Position numbers and translations under genes: made by a program. This document shows, piece after piece, positions 1-9,126 of a stretch of DNA of 64,000 nt. Position 1 is the first letter of the stretch, and the number at the start of each line of letters is the position of its first letter. Source of the stretch: Fibrobacterota bacterium (lineage in GTDB: Bacteria > Fibrobacterota > Fibrobacteria > UBA11236); the NCBI GenBank assembly GCA_019509785.1, contig JAEKLQ010000025.1:186001-250000 (forward strand). Direction: 5' to 3'. Below the pieces are notes generated by a model. It made no database searches. It saw only the letters and a list, made by a program, of their open reading frames with translations, and had not been told where the DNA came from.

Positions 1-71
1 CGTGGGCGCGGCGCGGACTTCGCCGCCGGAGCGCGGAGGGCGGGGCAACGGGGAATACAAAGGAGGGTGCC

Positions 72-2306
72 ATGCATCGAAGCAAGCCTAACGTGCGGAC
101 GATGTGGACGGGAGCCTGCGCTGCCTTGGCGGCGGCCTGCCTGTCTTCGTGCCTGGAGCCGGCGGACCAGATCCTGGAGCGGTACGGGGAAGGCCGCATC
201 GTGTTCGTCAAGGATCCCTCGGTAGGGAGCAACGCGAACCGGGACATCGCCATGGCGGCCAACCCGGACGAGTTCCATCCCGGCACCGATCTCATGCTGC
301 TGTCCCCCATCTCGCCGACGGGCAAGCTCACCAACCTCACCGCGCAATGGACGCGGGCGGCGGAGAATCCCGCCGACTGGGGCGCCGCGCAGGATCCGGA
401 AGCCTCCTTCGACGGCCAGCGCATCCTGTTTTCCATGCGGGTTGCGCGCACCTCCACCAACCGCAACGAACATTGGGGCCTTTACGAAATCAACGCGGAC
501 GGGACCAACCTGGTGCGGCTCACCCTGCCCGATACCGGGGACGATTTCGATCCCGCCTACATCGACAGCACCCACATCGTCTTCGCTTCCACGCGCAAGC
601 AGATCGTGGACGAATACGAACGGCGCGTGTCGCCCCAGCTCTTTACCGGCGTGAAAGGGGCGGACGGCCGCCTGGATAGCGTCAGGCAAATCACCTTCAA
701 CCAAAGCCATGATCAGAATCCGTTCGTGCAATCGAGCGGGAAGATCATCTTCACCCGCTGGGACCACTTGGGCGATCCCAATAAGATGCCGCTCTTTTCC
801 GTCAATCCCGACGGCTCCGGCCAATTCGTGCTCTACGGCGCCGATGAGACCTTCGGCCCCGGTAACACAAGCGGCAGCCGCACCTTCATGGAAGCGCGGG
901 AGCTGCGGGACGGCGGCTTGGTGGCTTCGCTCATGGAGCGGACCTCGGAATTCGAAGGCGGGGCCATTTGCATCATCGATCTGTCCAAGTTCACCTCGCC
1001 GCCCCAGGTCATCACCGGACCCGGCACCCCGTACAACGACAACCAGAAGTCTTCCATCTTCAAGACGCCCTATCCGATCATGGACGGCGGGACGGAACGG
1101 ATCCTGGTGGCGCAATCGGCGCACGAAACGGGCGGCAAGGACGACATCGTCAACTACGATCTGTTCATCATGGATAAGGACGGCTCGAACCTCAAGCTCG
1201 TCTATGCCGATCCCAACTCCAACGACTATGATCCCGTGGTCCTGGCCCCGCGCAGCCTTGCATGGAACCCGTACCATATGGATAACAACGTGGCCCAGAG
1301 CCTCAAGGCGAAGGCGGGCACCGGCTTCTTCTTCGACGCCAACGTCTACAGCCGCCAAGACGACGGGCAGCTTAAAGGGACCGATCTCGACGGCAAGGTG
1401 AAATACCTGCGCGTGCTGGCGGCCATCCCCACTCCCGCGCATTGCGGCGATTGCGGCCAGAGCATGGGCCATACTTCCTTCGAACGCCAACGCGTGCTCG
1501 GCTATGCCGACGTGCAATCCGACGGATCCTTTGCCATCGAGGTGCCTTCCAGCACGCCCATGCACGTCCAGACCCTGGACGAAGACGGCCTGATGCTCGT
1601 CAACCAATTGCAATGGATCGACGTCATGCCGGGCGAGCGGCGCATGTGCACCGGCTGCCATGGCGTACGCGAAAAGGATCAGGACATCAAGCATTTCACC
1701 ATCGCGAACGACACCGTGTACTTCCATCGCTCCGAAACCGACTCCGTGGGCTTCCTGGCCAACTTCTTCAGCGCCCAGAAGGTCACCGCGCATCCCGCGG
1801 CCCGCACCGATACCGTCGACTTCCAGCCGGCCAAGGGTGATACGGGCGCGTCCAAGAACATGACCGTGCAAGGCATCTTCGATTCCAAATGCGTCTCGTG
1901 CCACGGCGCGGCCAACGCCGGGACCCAAGGCGGCGGCCTGGTGCTGGAATTCGATCCCGCCGATACCGCGCGGACCAATCACGGCAGCACCAACGTCTAT
2001 GAGACGCTCACCACCGGCGCGCATTACCAGACCGCCGCCGCTTCCGGCGACCGCAACGCGAAGATGGATTACGCGACGGACAACGGGGCGCGCCAAAGCC
2101 CGCTGGCCTGGGTCCTCTTCAACCGGCAGCTGACGAACAAGACCCAGAACCTGTTCCGCACGCCCAGTTACGACCATACCGTCCTGTGGGAAAAGGACGC
2201 CGCCGGCCATATCGACATTTTCTCCAAGGGCAATACCGATTTGCGCACCCTGGTGGAATGGATGGATATGGGCGTACAATTCATGAATACCGTGGGCCAC
2301 CGGTAG
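72..2306 (+). CDS. HzsA-like PD40/c-type haem lipoprotein
   Basis: A 744-residue exported lipoprotein. The N-terminal signal ends in a lipobox (LSSC, Cys27), so it should be lipid-anchored. The first two thirds hold TolB/PD40-like propeller repeats (for example the ENPADW, HWGLYEINADGTNL and DLFIMDKDGSNL segments). The C-terminal third resembles the hydrazine synthase alpha subunit family, with a CxxC pair at 458/461 and two CxxCH haem-binding motifs at 526-530 and 607-611. Such proteins are widespread and do not imply anammox; an electron-transfer or metal-linked redox role is inferred. An AAGGAGG ribosome site precedes the ATG. A thioredoxin, DUF4266 and DUF3570 gene follow directly, so this is probably the first gene of one operon. 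Confidence 0.75.
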   Translation: MHRSKPNVRTMWTGACAALAAACLSSCLEPADQILERYGEGRIVFVKDPSVGSNANRDIAMAANPDEFHPGTDLMLLSPISPTGKLTNLTAQWTRAAENPADWGAAQDPEASFDGQRILFSMRVARTSTNRNEHWGLYEINADGTNLVRLTLPDTGDDFDPAYIDSTHIVFASTRKQIVDEYERRVSPQLFTGVKGADGRLDSVRQITFNQSHDQNPFVQSSGKIIFTRWDHLGDPNKMPLFSVNPDGSGQFVLYGADETFGPGNTSGSRTFMEARELRDGGLVASLMERTSEFEGGAICIIDLSKFTSPPQVITGPGTPYNDNQKSSIFKTPYPIMDGGTERILVAQSAHETGGKDDIVNYDLFIMDKDGSNLKLVYADPNSNDYDPVVLAPRSLAWNPYHMDNNVAQSLKAKAGTGFFFDANVYSRQDDGQLKGTDLDGKVKYLRVLAAIPTPAHCGDCGQSMGHTSFERQRVLGYADVQSDGSFAIEVPSSTPMHVQTLDEDGLMLVNQLQWIDVMPGERRMCTGCHGVREKDQDIKHFTIANDTVYFHRSETDSVGFLANFFSAQKVTAHPAARTDTVDFQPAKGDTGASKNMTVQGIFDSKCVSCHGAANAGTQGGGLVLEFDPADTARTNHGSTNVYETLTTGAHYQTAAASGDRNAKMDYATDNGARQSPLAWVLFNRQLTNKTQNLFRTPSYDHTVLWEKDAAGHIDIFSKGNTDLRTLVEWMDMGVQFMNTVGHR

Positions 2307-2323
2307 GCCCTTCCAGGAGAAGC

Positions 2324-2833
2324 ATGTCCGTCCTTCGCGTTTCCGTTTACAATTTCCTCTTCGCGGCTGCGACCCTGAGCGCCGCGTTCGCCGGGCCCAA
2401 GCCCGGCGCGCCCGCCCCCGGGTTCGAGCTTCCGCACCTCCTCGACGCGGGCGAGGCCGGCCTCAAGGATTATTCCGGCAGCGTGGTGGTGCTCGACTTC
2501 TGGGCCTCATGGTGCGCGCCCTGCGCCAAGACCCTGCCCCGCCTTTCCCGGATGGGCGCCGGCCACCCCGGGCTGGCGGTTTTGGCCCTATCCATCGACG
2601 AGGACAAGGGCAAGGCCCTGGACTTCCTGGGCCGCAAGGAAAAAGCCAACCCCAGCCTTACCTACCTGCACGATCGCAACCGCGCGGTCGCCGAGGCCTA
2701 CGATCTGGACGGCATGCCGTCCCTGGTCATCGTCGATCGCAAGGGCCTGATCCGCTACCGCCACGATGGCTATACGGAATCCGATTTCAAGGTGATCGAG
2801 GCCGAGATCGCCGCCGTGATGGGAGGAACATGA
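2324..2833 (+). CDS. TlpA-like secreted thioredoxin-fold protein
   Basis: A 169-residue thioredoxin-fold protein with an N-terminal signal peptide (cleavage plausible after AAFA) and the active site WCAPC (Cys64/Cys67). It matches the TlpA/ResA/AhpC-TSA type that reduces disulfides in the periplasm, often of c-type cytochromes or metal proteins. The ATG at 2324 was chosen because AGGAG lies just upstream and the signal peptide begins there; a longer in-frame reading runs back into the previous gene. Its stop overlaps the next start (ATGA), so the two are translationally coupled. Likely partners are the haem lipoprotein upstream and the DUF4266/DUF3570 pair downstream. Confidence 0.85.
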   Translation: MSVLRVSVYNFLFAAATLSAAFAGPKPGAPAPGFELPHLLDAGEAGLKDYSGSVVVLDFWASWCAPCAKTLPRLSRMGAGHPGLAVLALSIDEDKGKALDFLGRKEKANPSLTYLHDRNRAVAEAYDLDGMPSLVIVDRKGLIRYRHDGYTESDFKVIEAEIAAVMGGT

Positions 2834-3111
2834 AAGCCGCTCCCCATGCCGCCGCTGCGGCGGCCGCCGCCTCTTCCGCGGCCACCGTTTTTTTGTCGGC
2901 CGCCGCCTGGACGACCGCCGCCCTGCTTACCCTCGCCTTGGGCGGATGCGCCAACGTGAAGCCGTACGAGCGCGAGAAGTTGGCCGATCCGATCATGAAT
3001 CTGCAGGATGTCCTGAGCAAGCAAAGCATAGAGCAGAAATTGTTCTCCACCCGCGAGGCCGGAGTCGGGGGAGGCAGCGGAGTCGGGGGCGGATGCGGTT
3101 GCGCGAAGTAG
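2830..3111 (+). CDS. DUF4266 small lipoprotein
   Basis: A 93-residue lipoprotein. The Ala-rich signal region ends in a lipobox (ALGGC, Cys40) followed by ANVKPYEREKLADPIM, the signature start of DUF4266. The C-terminus is Gly/Cys-rich and ends GGGCGCAK, also typical of the family. The function is unknown; it is regularly encoded between a thioredoxin-like protein and a DUF3570 outer-membrane protein, as here. It overlaps the thioredoxin gene by 4 nt and the DUF3570 gene by 19 nt in another frame, which points to tight translational coupling. Confidence 0.8.
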   Translation: MKAAPHAAAAAAAASSAATVFLSAAAWTTAALLTLALGGCANVKPYEREKLADPIMNLQDVLSKQSIEQKLFSTREAGVGGGSGVGGGCGCAK

Positions 3112-4211
3112 GCGCCGCGGCGGCGCTTTGCATCGGCCTGTCGGCGGCGATCGCCCGCGCCGATCGGATCGAGTACGATGCTTACCCTTTTTCGGACACC
3201 AAGCACAACAAGGTGGCGACCACGGCTTTCTCGCTGGTGAAGACCGTGGTCGAAAAAACCCGGATCATGCTGGATATCGAGCTGGACCAGACCACCATCC
3301 CGCCCTTGGAGACCGATGGGACTACGGGGGCCTCGCGGCCGGCCCGGCAGAGCAAATCATCCTTCCTCAAGAATCGCGGACAGCTCATCGCCGGTTTGCA
3401 ACGCGACCTCTTCGGGAATACCGAGATCTCGGCCAACTACTACTTCAGCCAGGAAGTCGATTACCGTTCCCAAGCCGTGATCGGGGGACTGAGCCAGAGC
3501 TTTGCGGAAAAGAATTTCACGGTCGAACTGACGGGCCAATACCAGTTGGATTCCGTGGGGGAAATCCTCGGCACCGGTTCCCTGCTGAACCGCCTCAAGG
3601 AGGTCAGTAAAGGATCGCTGCGGATCACCCAGTTGCTCTCCCCGGTTTCCTTCGTCCGCATGGGCGTCGATGGCCAGCGGGACGAAGGGTTCCTGAGCGA
3701 TCCCTACCGGAAATCCGTACAGGGAAAAGACACCGTGCCGGAAAGGGTTCCCGACATGCGCTACCGAGGCGCGGGTTGGATCGAATACGATCGCTACCTC
3801 ACCACCCTGGCCGCTTCGTGGTCGGCCGAGTACCGCTATGCCTTCGACGATTGGAACCTGGCCTCCCACATGCTTTGGCTCAAGTTCAACAAGTACGTCA
3901 CCCCCGACTGGATCCTGACTACGCAATACCGGTACTACATCCAATCCGGGATCGATTTCGGGGACTATGCGGCCGGGAATCCCGGGCTCTATTTCGCACC
4001 CGATGATCCCAAGCTGAAGGACGGGGAATACCACTTCCTGGGCCTGGGCGTCACCTGCTACCTGCGGGCCTTCTGCCGCAACCATCCCAGCTGGGATTTC
4101 CTGCGCCATACCTCGGCGGCGCTCAAATACTCGCGCTACTTCAACGACGCCGCCGCCGAAAACGCGTTCGCCGGCAACCTCCTGGAAAGCAGCCTGGCCT
4201 TCGAATTCTAG
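3093..4211 (+). CDS. DUF3570 outer-membrane protein
   Basis: A 372-residue exported protein with a signal peptide (cleavage plausible after IARA) and alternating beta-strand patterns through to the terminal Phe (SLAFEF), as in outer-membrane barrels. The early DRIEYDAYPF and TDGTTGASRPAR segments fit the DUF3570 family, which pairs with DUF4266. The ATG at 3093 lies inside the 3' end of the DUF4266 gene; I chose it because it begins a clean signal peptide, whereas the longer in-frame reading is the shadow of DUF4266. Function is unknown; the set may handle a metal- or haem-linked redox process at the envelope. Confidence 0.78.
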   Translation: MRLREVGAAAALCIGLSAAIARADRIEYDAYPFSDTKHNKVATTAFSLVKTVVEKTRIMLDIELDQTTIPPLETDGTTGASRPARQSKSSFLKNRGQLIAGLQRDLFGNTEISANYYFSQEVDYRSQAVIGGLSQSFAEKNFTVELTGQYQLDSVGEILGTGSLLNRLKEVSKGSLRITQLLSPVSFVRMGVDGQRDEGFLSDPYRKSVQGKDTVPERVPDMRYRGAGWIEYDRYLTTLAASWSAEYRYAFDDWNLASHMLWLKFNKYVTPDWILTTQYRYYIQSGIDFGDYAAGNPGLYFAPDDPKLKDGEYHFLGLGVTCYLRAFCRNHPSWDFLRHTSAALKYSRYFNDAAAENAFAGNLLESSLAFEF

Positions 4212-4233
4212 GGGATCCGTAACCTTCGGGTCG

Positions 4234-4255
4234 CCCGTAACTTTCCCGTTACGGG
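4234..4255. terminator. stem-loop between convergent genes
   Basis: An 8-bp perfect stem (CCCGTAAC/GTTACGGG) with a 6-nt loop lies between the end of the DUF3570 gene and the end of the convergent DinB gene. There is no long T-run, so it may be a weak bidirectional terminator. Confidence 0.5.
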
Positions 4256-4262
4256 TCTCGCG

Positions 4263-4742
4263 TCACTTCCGCAGGGCCGCCTTGCGCAGGCGCTTCAAGT
4301 GGCCGATATGTTCGCCTTCATGGGCGATCAGGAACGGCAAGGTTTCCCCGGCGGTCGACATGGTCACGTTCATCAGCTTGTACGGCTTCGCCAAGGGCCG
4401 GTCCAATCGATCGGCCACCGCCGCCGGCAAGGCCGCCAAATGCCGACGGGCCTGCGCCAACAGGGTATCCCAATCCGGCGCCAGGGAATCGTAATCCCGG
4501 TCGGGACGGGTCCCCAAGCCGAAATAATCCCGGTAGCCGGGAAATGGCGTCGGTACCCCGCACCAGGTGTACAGGGTCTCCCCCTGGGTGTAGAGGAGAT
4601 GGCCTAATTGCCAATGGAGATGATTGGAAAAGCCGACCGGAAGGGTCAGGGCGACGTCTTCGGATAATCCCTCCAGGAATTTGAGGGCGAAGCGCCTTAA
4701 ATCGCTGAAATCCTTCAATAAAACGGCATATTCCAAGCCCAT
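4263..4742 (-). CDS. DinB-family protein
   Basis: A 159-residue four-helix-bundle protein of the DinB/YfiT type. Metal-binding histidines are visible in HWQLGH and in HEGEHIGH near the C-terminus, spaced as in the family. DinB-like proteins bind divalent metal and include thiol-dependent transferases, but the substrate cannot be told here. GAGAGGAA precedes the ATG. It is convergent with the DUF3570 gene and is the last gene of a short minus-strand run. Confidence 0.75.
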   Translation of the reverse strand: MGLEYAVLLKDFSDLRRFALKFLEGLSEDVALTLPVGFSNHLHWQLGHLLYTQGETLYTWCGVPTPFPGYRDYFGLGTRPDRDYDSLAPDWDTLLAQARRHLAALPAAVADRLDRPLAKPYKLMNVTMSTAGETLPFLIAHEGEHIGHLKRLRKAALRK

Positions 4743-4850
4743 CTTGTTCCTCTCGCCTCTTTCAACATCTATCCACCAAGGTGAGGGCGAAACTCGGCGC
4801 CAGCCTGTGGATAAATTGTGGAAATGCCGCTTTCCCGCGGGAAACCGCGG

Positions 4851-5252
4851 TTATTCTTCCCCATCCGTCCAATTTTGGGTGCGTCCCTGTTTCTTCCGCG
4901 ACTGATGGCTTTTGGCCTTACGGGAAGCCCGCTTCGCCCCCTTGGGCACGCGCGTGGTCTTACGGGGCTTGGGCCGCGCATTCAAGGCCGCCACCTTCTC
5001 GCGTAGCTTCCGCAGGCAGATCAGCTTGTTCTGGAACTGGCTGCGCTCTTCCTGGCAGGTCACCACGATCCCGCTCGGCAGATGGCGCAGGCGCACCGCG
5101 CTTTCGGTCTTGTTGACGTGCTGCCCGCCCTTGCCGCTCGATCGAAAGGTCTCGACTTCGCATTCGTCCAGGAGGTCCTCATCAGTCTCGGGCAGGATGA
5201 TGCGCGGAGGCGGAGGAGGAGGCGCGGGAGGGGGCTGTGGCAGCGGGTCCAT
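4851..5252 (-). CDS. stand-alone class I release-factor-domain protein (GGQ)
   Basis: A 133-residue protein consisting essentially of the peptidyl-tRNA hydrolase domain of class I release factors. The GGQ motif lies in [17 protein letters not shown], followed by the [11 protein letters not shown] and ERSQFQNK segments and a basic tail rich in Lys/Arg. There is no codon-recognition domain, so it resembles stand-alone RF-like or ArfB-type ribosome-rescue proteins. The N-terminus is a proline run ([10 protein letters not shown]), unusual for the family. No good ribosome site precedes the ATG, so the true start may differ. Confidence 0.8.
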   Translation of the reverse strand: MDPLPQPPPAPPPPPPRIILPETDEDLLDECEVETFRSSGKGGQHVNKTESAVRLRHLPSGIVVTCQEERSQFQNKLICLRKLREKVAALNARPKPRKTTRVPKGAKRASRKAKSHQSRKKQGRTQNWTDGEE

Positions 5253-5435
5253 GGAGGTACAAGATAATTCCGCGCGGATACTTCCGCCCGCGCCGGGGCG
5301 GTCCCAAAAAGCGACCGGACCCCGTGATCTAGCGGATCGGAGGGATTAAATTAAGGCGCCGCGGCGGGCCCCGCGGAGCATAACGGCCTAACACCTAGGA
5401 CCGCATCTAGGTATTTTGACATCTCCGGTGGTACA

Positions 5436-8333
5436 ATGGGACATATAGAACCGAACACCTCGAGCCTGGGCTTCGTGGAAGCCCTCTACGCCGATTACTT
5501 GCGCGATCCCGCCTCGGTTCCCGAGGATTGGCGCGCCTACTTCCAAGGACTCCCCGCCGAAACTTCCGGGGCCGCTTTCCGCGCCCGGCCCCAGCTCGGG
5601 CCCAGCCTCAACGCCCCCGGGCTTTTCGCGACCGGGGCCGCCGCGGCGCAGCTCAACGGGAAGAACGGCAGCAACGGCCATGGGCCGATCCCCGGTACGG
5701 AGGGCAATCCCGCCAGCATCGCCGCCCTTCAGGATCGGGCCGACCAGATGGTGCGCGCCTATCGCGTGCGCGGCCATCTCTTCGCCCGCATCGATCCGCT
5801 CGGCCTGCCGCCCAAAGGCAATGTGTCGGATCTGGAGCCCGGTTATTTCGGTCTGGCCGAAAGCGATTTGGACCGTACGGTATCCGGCATCACCATCCAG
5901 GGCCCGAACAGCCTCACGCTGCGTCAGGTACTGGAGCGCATGCACAATACCTATTGCCGCTCGGTGGGCGTGCAATACATGCACATCGACAGCCCGGAGG
6001 TGCGCGCCTGGCTGGCCGCGCGCATGGAAGGCACCGAGAACCGCATCAACCTCACCCGCGAGCAGCAGCTCGGCATCCTCACCCGCCTCACCGACGCCGT
6101 CCTCTTCGAAGAGTTCATCCAGAAGAAGTACCTGGGGGCCAAGAGCTTTTCCCTGGAGGGCTCGGAGAGCCTGATTCCCCTTTTGGATCTCGCCATCGAA
6201 AAGGCCGGCGAACAGGGCATCAGCGAAATCGTGCTCGGCATGGCCCACCGCGGCCGCCTCAACGTCCTCTCCAACATCATGGGCAAGAACCCGCGCGACA
6301 TCTTCGCCGAATTCGAGGACGCCGATCCGCTCTTCCAGCTCGGGCGCGGGGACGTGAAGTATCATCTGGGTTACTCTTCGGATTGGGCCACCGCCCACGG
6401 GCACAAGATCCACCTTTCGCTTTGCTTCAATCCCAGCCATCTGGAGTTCGTGAATCCGGTGGCCCTGGGACGGCTGCGCGCCAAGCAGGATCGCGCCGGC
6501 GACGAGGCCCGGGAGAAGGGCCTGGCGCTCCTCATCCACGGCGATGCCGCCTTCGCGGGCGAGGGCATCATCCAGGAAATCCTGAACATGAGCGAGCTGA
6601 AGGGATATCGCGTAGGCGGCACCCTCCACATCATCCTCAACAACCAGATCGGCTTCACCACGTCCCCCCACGAAGGCCGTTCCACCACCTACGCCACCGA
6701 CGTGGCCAAGATGCTGCAGATACCCATCTTCCACGTCAACGGGGAGGATCCCGAGGCGGTGGCCGCCGTAGTGAACCTGGCCCTGGACTTCCGCCTGAAA
6801 TTCCGGCGCGACGTGGTCATCGACATGTACGGCTACCGGCGCCGCGGGCATAACGAGGGCGACGAACCGGCCTTCACGCAACCCCTGTTGTACCACACCA
6901 TCGAGCGCCGCAAGAGCGTGCGCGAAGGCTACCTGGACCATCTGCTGAAGCTGGGCGGCGTGACCCGCGAAGAGGCCGATCGCATTGCCGCGAAGCGCAC
7001 GGAACAGTTGGAAGAGGAATTGACGGTGGCCCGCCGCAAGGAATACACGCGCACCGGCGAAGGACCCAGCCGCGTTTGGAAGGGCTATCTGGGCGGCCCG
7101 GAAAGCGGGCAGAAGGATGCGGACACCGCGGTGCCCGCGGAGCGCCTGACCGCGCTGATGGATAAGCTGACCCAATTGCCGCGGGGCTTCCATGCTCATC
7201 CCAAGGTGGAGAAGATCCTGGAACTGCGCCGGGCGGCCGGGCGCGGCGAACGTCCCTTGGATTGGGCCAGCGCCGAGGCGCTCGCCCTCGCCAGCCTCGC
7301 GACCGAGGGCTATCGGGTGCGCTTGTCCGGGCAGGACGTCCAGCGCGGCACCTTCAGCCAGCGCCATGCGGTCTTGCACGATATCCTGGACGGCGGCGCG
7401 TACATGCCCCTGGGCCGCCTGGCCGGGGATCAAGGCCCCGTCGAAATCTACAACAGCCCCCTGACCGAGAACGGGGTTTTGGGCTTCGAGTACGGCTACA
7501 GCCTGGACATGCCCAAGGCCCTGACGTTATGGGAGGCGCAGTTCGGCGACTTCGTGAACGTGGCCCAACCCATCATCGATCAATTCATCGCCAGCGCCGA
7601 AGAGAAATGGCGCCGGCTGTCGGGCCTGGTCATGCTGCTGCCCCACGGCTTCGAAGGCATGGGGCCGGAGCATTCCAGCGCCCGCCTGGAGCGCTTCCTG
7701 GCCATGGCCGCCGAGGACAACATCCAGGTGATGAACCTGACCACTCCGGCCCAATATTTCCACGCCCTGCGCCGCCAGATGCTGCGCCCTTGGCGCAAGC
7801 CCCTGATCATCATGACCCCCAAGAGCCTGTTGCGGCTGCCCGCGGCGGTTTCCCCCTTGGAAGACCTTTTCAAGGGCGGTTTCCAACGCGTCATCGGGGA
7901 CACGACGGTACGGGCTGACAAAACCAAGAGCGTGCTCATCTGCACCGGCAAGATCTATTACGAGCTCGCCGAGGAGCGCGCCAAGGCCAAGCGCGAGGAC
8001 GTGGCCATCCTGCGGCTGGAGCAACTCTATCCGTTGTCTACGCAAACCCTGGCCTCGGCCCTGTCCCCCTTTGCCGAAGGCACGCCGGTGACCTGGGTCC
8101 AGGAAGAGCCGGAGAACATGGGGGCTTGGCGTTACCTGCGCGTGCGCTTCGGCGAACGCTTGCTGGGCCGCCATCCTTTCTGCGGCGTCCACCGCCCCGC
8201 TTCGTCGACGCCGGCGACGGGATCGGCGAGCAGCCACAAGCTGGAACAGAAGCAGCTGATCGCGAAGGCGTTCGGGGAGGCGACGGGGGACGTGCAGGCG
8301 AAGGCGTTGAAGAATACGCAGGTGGAAGGCTAG
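5436..8333 (+). CDS. sucA: 2-oxoglutarate dehydrogenase E1 component
   Basis: A 965-residue thiamine-diphosphate enzyme that decarboxylates 2-oxoglutarate and passes the succinyl group to the lipoyl arm of E2 in the TCA cycle. The N-terminal E1 helix (SLGFVEALYADYL) is present, then a short Asn/Gly-rich linker (about residues 70-85), then conserved blocks such as GMAHRGRLNVLSN, GDAAFAGEGIIQE, RRRGHNEGDEPAFTQP and HGFEGMGPEHSSARLERFL. Length is close to the usual 930-990. The E2 and E3 genes follow at 12651 and 16212 on the same strand but with unrelated genes between. The Gly/Asn linker is not found in all family members. Confidence 0.97.
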   Translation: MGHIEPNTSSLGFVEALYADYLRDPASVPEDWRAYFQGLPAETSGAAFRARPQLGPSLNAPGLFATGAAAAQLNGKNGSNGHGPIPGTEGNPASIAALQDRADQMVRAYRVRGHLFARIDPLGLPPKGNVSDLEPGYFGLAESDLDRTVSGITIQGPNSLTLRQVLERMHNTYCRSVGVQYMHIDSPEVRAWLAARMEGTENRINLTREQQLGILTRLTDAVLFEEFIQKKYLGAKSFSLEGSESLIPLLDLAIEKAGEQGISEIVLGMAHRGRLNVLSNIMGKNPRDIFAEFEDADPLFQLGRGDVKYHLGYSSDWATAHGHKIHLSLCFNPSHLEFVNPVALGRLRAKQDRAGDEAREKGLALLIHGDAAFAGEGIIQEILNMSELKGYRVGGTLHIILNNQIGFTTSPHEGRSTTYATDVAKMLQIPIFHVNGEDPEAVAAVVNLALDFRLKFRRDVVIDMYGYRRRGHNEGDEPAFTQPLLYHTIERRKSVREGYLDHLLKLGGVTREEADRIAAKRTEQLEEELTVARRKEYTRTGEGPSRVWKGYLGGPESGQKDADTAVPAERLTALMDKLTQLPRGFHAHPKVEKILELRRAAGRGERPLDWASAEALALASLATEGYRVRLSGQDVQRGTFSQRHAVLHDILDGGAYMPLGRLAGDQGPVEIYNSPLTENGVLGFEYGYSLDMPKALTLWEAQFGDFVNVAQPIIDQFIASAEEKWRRLSGLVMLLPHGFEGMGPEHSSARLERFLAMAAEDNIQVMNLTTPAQYFHALRRQMLRPWRKPLIIMTPKSLLRLPAAVSPLEDLFKGGFQRVIGDTTVRADKTKSVLICTGKIYYELAEERAKAKREDVAILRLEQLYPLSTQTLASALSPFAEGTPVTWVQEEPENMGAWRYLRVRFGERLLGRHPFCGVHRPASSTPATGSASSHKLEQKQLIAKAFGEATGDVQAKALKNTQVEG

Positions 8334-8399
8334 GCCGTCATCCCCGGACTAGGGTAACCTGCGTACTACCCCTCCGCCCGATATCGGATCACCGAGCGG

Positions 8400-8984
8400 T
8401 CAGATGAAGTAAACCGAGAGGTGGATGTAAAACAAAGATCCGTCCGAATAGCCTCTCGGATGGGTGGTCGATTTCGTAGCCGTTCCCGCAGTGGATGTTT
8501 TGCTTTCATTATCCGAATCGCCGAAATTATAGCGGAAGACGTTGGTACCGACCCCCAATTTGTATTTCTCGGCGAAAACCTTGGTTAGCAGAAAGTTCAA
8601 TTTAAAAGCGTGGGTTACCGGTTTGCTCTCGCTGAAGAGCGTGGAGCCCGCGGGCGAAGCGAAATAGGAGGTCGTCTTAGAATCACCGATGGAAAATTGG
8701 TAGGCGGGGGCGATTTCGACGTTCAATAGATTGGCGTTGAGGATCAACATCGGGGAAATTTCCACCGAAGCCGACATGAAATCGCTTTCGGAGGTTTTCA
8801 TCGAATCGTTCTTGGTTTCGCTATGGGAATTCGAATAACTGTATCCGTTCTTGATGCCGAAAATCCCGGCCGAATAGATGATTCCGTAATTAGTCATAGT
8901 CGAGGGTCCTTCGGCATAAATACCGAAGCCTTGGGCCAAAACGGAAACGGCGCTCAGGGCCAAAAAGATCGCGATCTTCCTCAC
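8400..8984 (-). CDS. predicted secreted outer-membrane protein, unrecognised
   Basis: A 194-residue protein with a signal peptide (cleavage plausible after VLAQ) and alternating amphipathic strands ending in YIHLSVYFI, as in small beta-barrels. I do not recognise the family. I chose the GTG at 8984, four bases after GGAGGACTT, because the signal peptide begins exactly there; the reading frame stays open much further upstream, but that part is the antisense of the next gene. Lower GC and more Ser/Thr/Asn codons than the neighbours are visible. Confidence 0.6.
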   Translation of the reverse strand: MRKIAIFLALSAVSVLAQGFGIYAEGPSTMTNYGIIYSAGIFGIKNGYSYSNSHSETKNDSMKTSESDFMSASVEISPMLILNANLLNVEIAPAYQFSIGDSKTTSYFASPAGSTLFSESKPVTHAFKLNFLLTKVFAEKYKLGVGTNVFRYNFGDSDNESKTSTAGTATKSTTHPRGYSDGSLFYIHLSVYFI

Positions 8985-9059
8985 AAGTCCTCCAATTTTT
9001 AATCTAGCGCGGCCCGGAAAAGGTATATCGAATCCTTTTTTCCGCCAATCCGCGGTGAA

Positions 9060-9120
9060 ACTCCGAATTGAAATGGAGATTCGCCTAAGTTCGCCTAAGT
9101 TTTCCGCTAGCCAGGAATAA
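9060..9120. other. short intergenic region with 10-bp tandem repeat
   Basis: Between two divergent envelope genes, TTCGCCTAAG is repeated twice in tandem (about 9082-9101). It may be part of the promoter region, but no clear -10/-35 pair is visible. Confidence 0.3.
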
Positions 9121-9126
9121 TCCGCC

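Noticed and set aside
5416-5421. TTGACA before sucA as a -35 box
   Set aside because: It lies only 15 nt before the start codon, so a -10 box at normal spacing would fall inside the coding region.
5388-7433. Long open frame antisense to sucA (681 codons)
   Set aside because: It is the complement of a clearly homologous gene in a GC-rich genome; its residues are the low-complexity mix typical of antisense frames.
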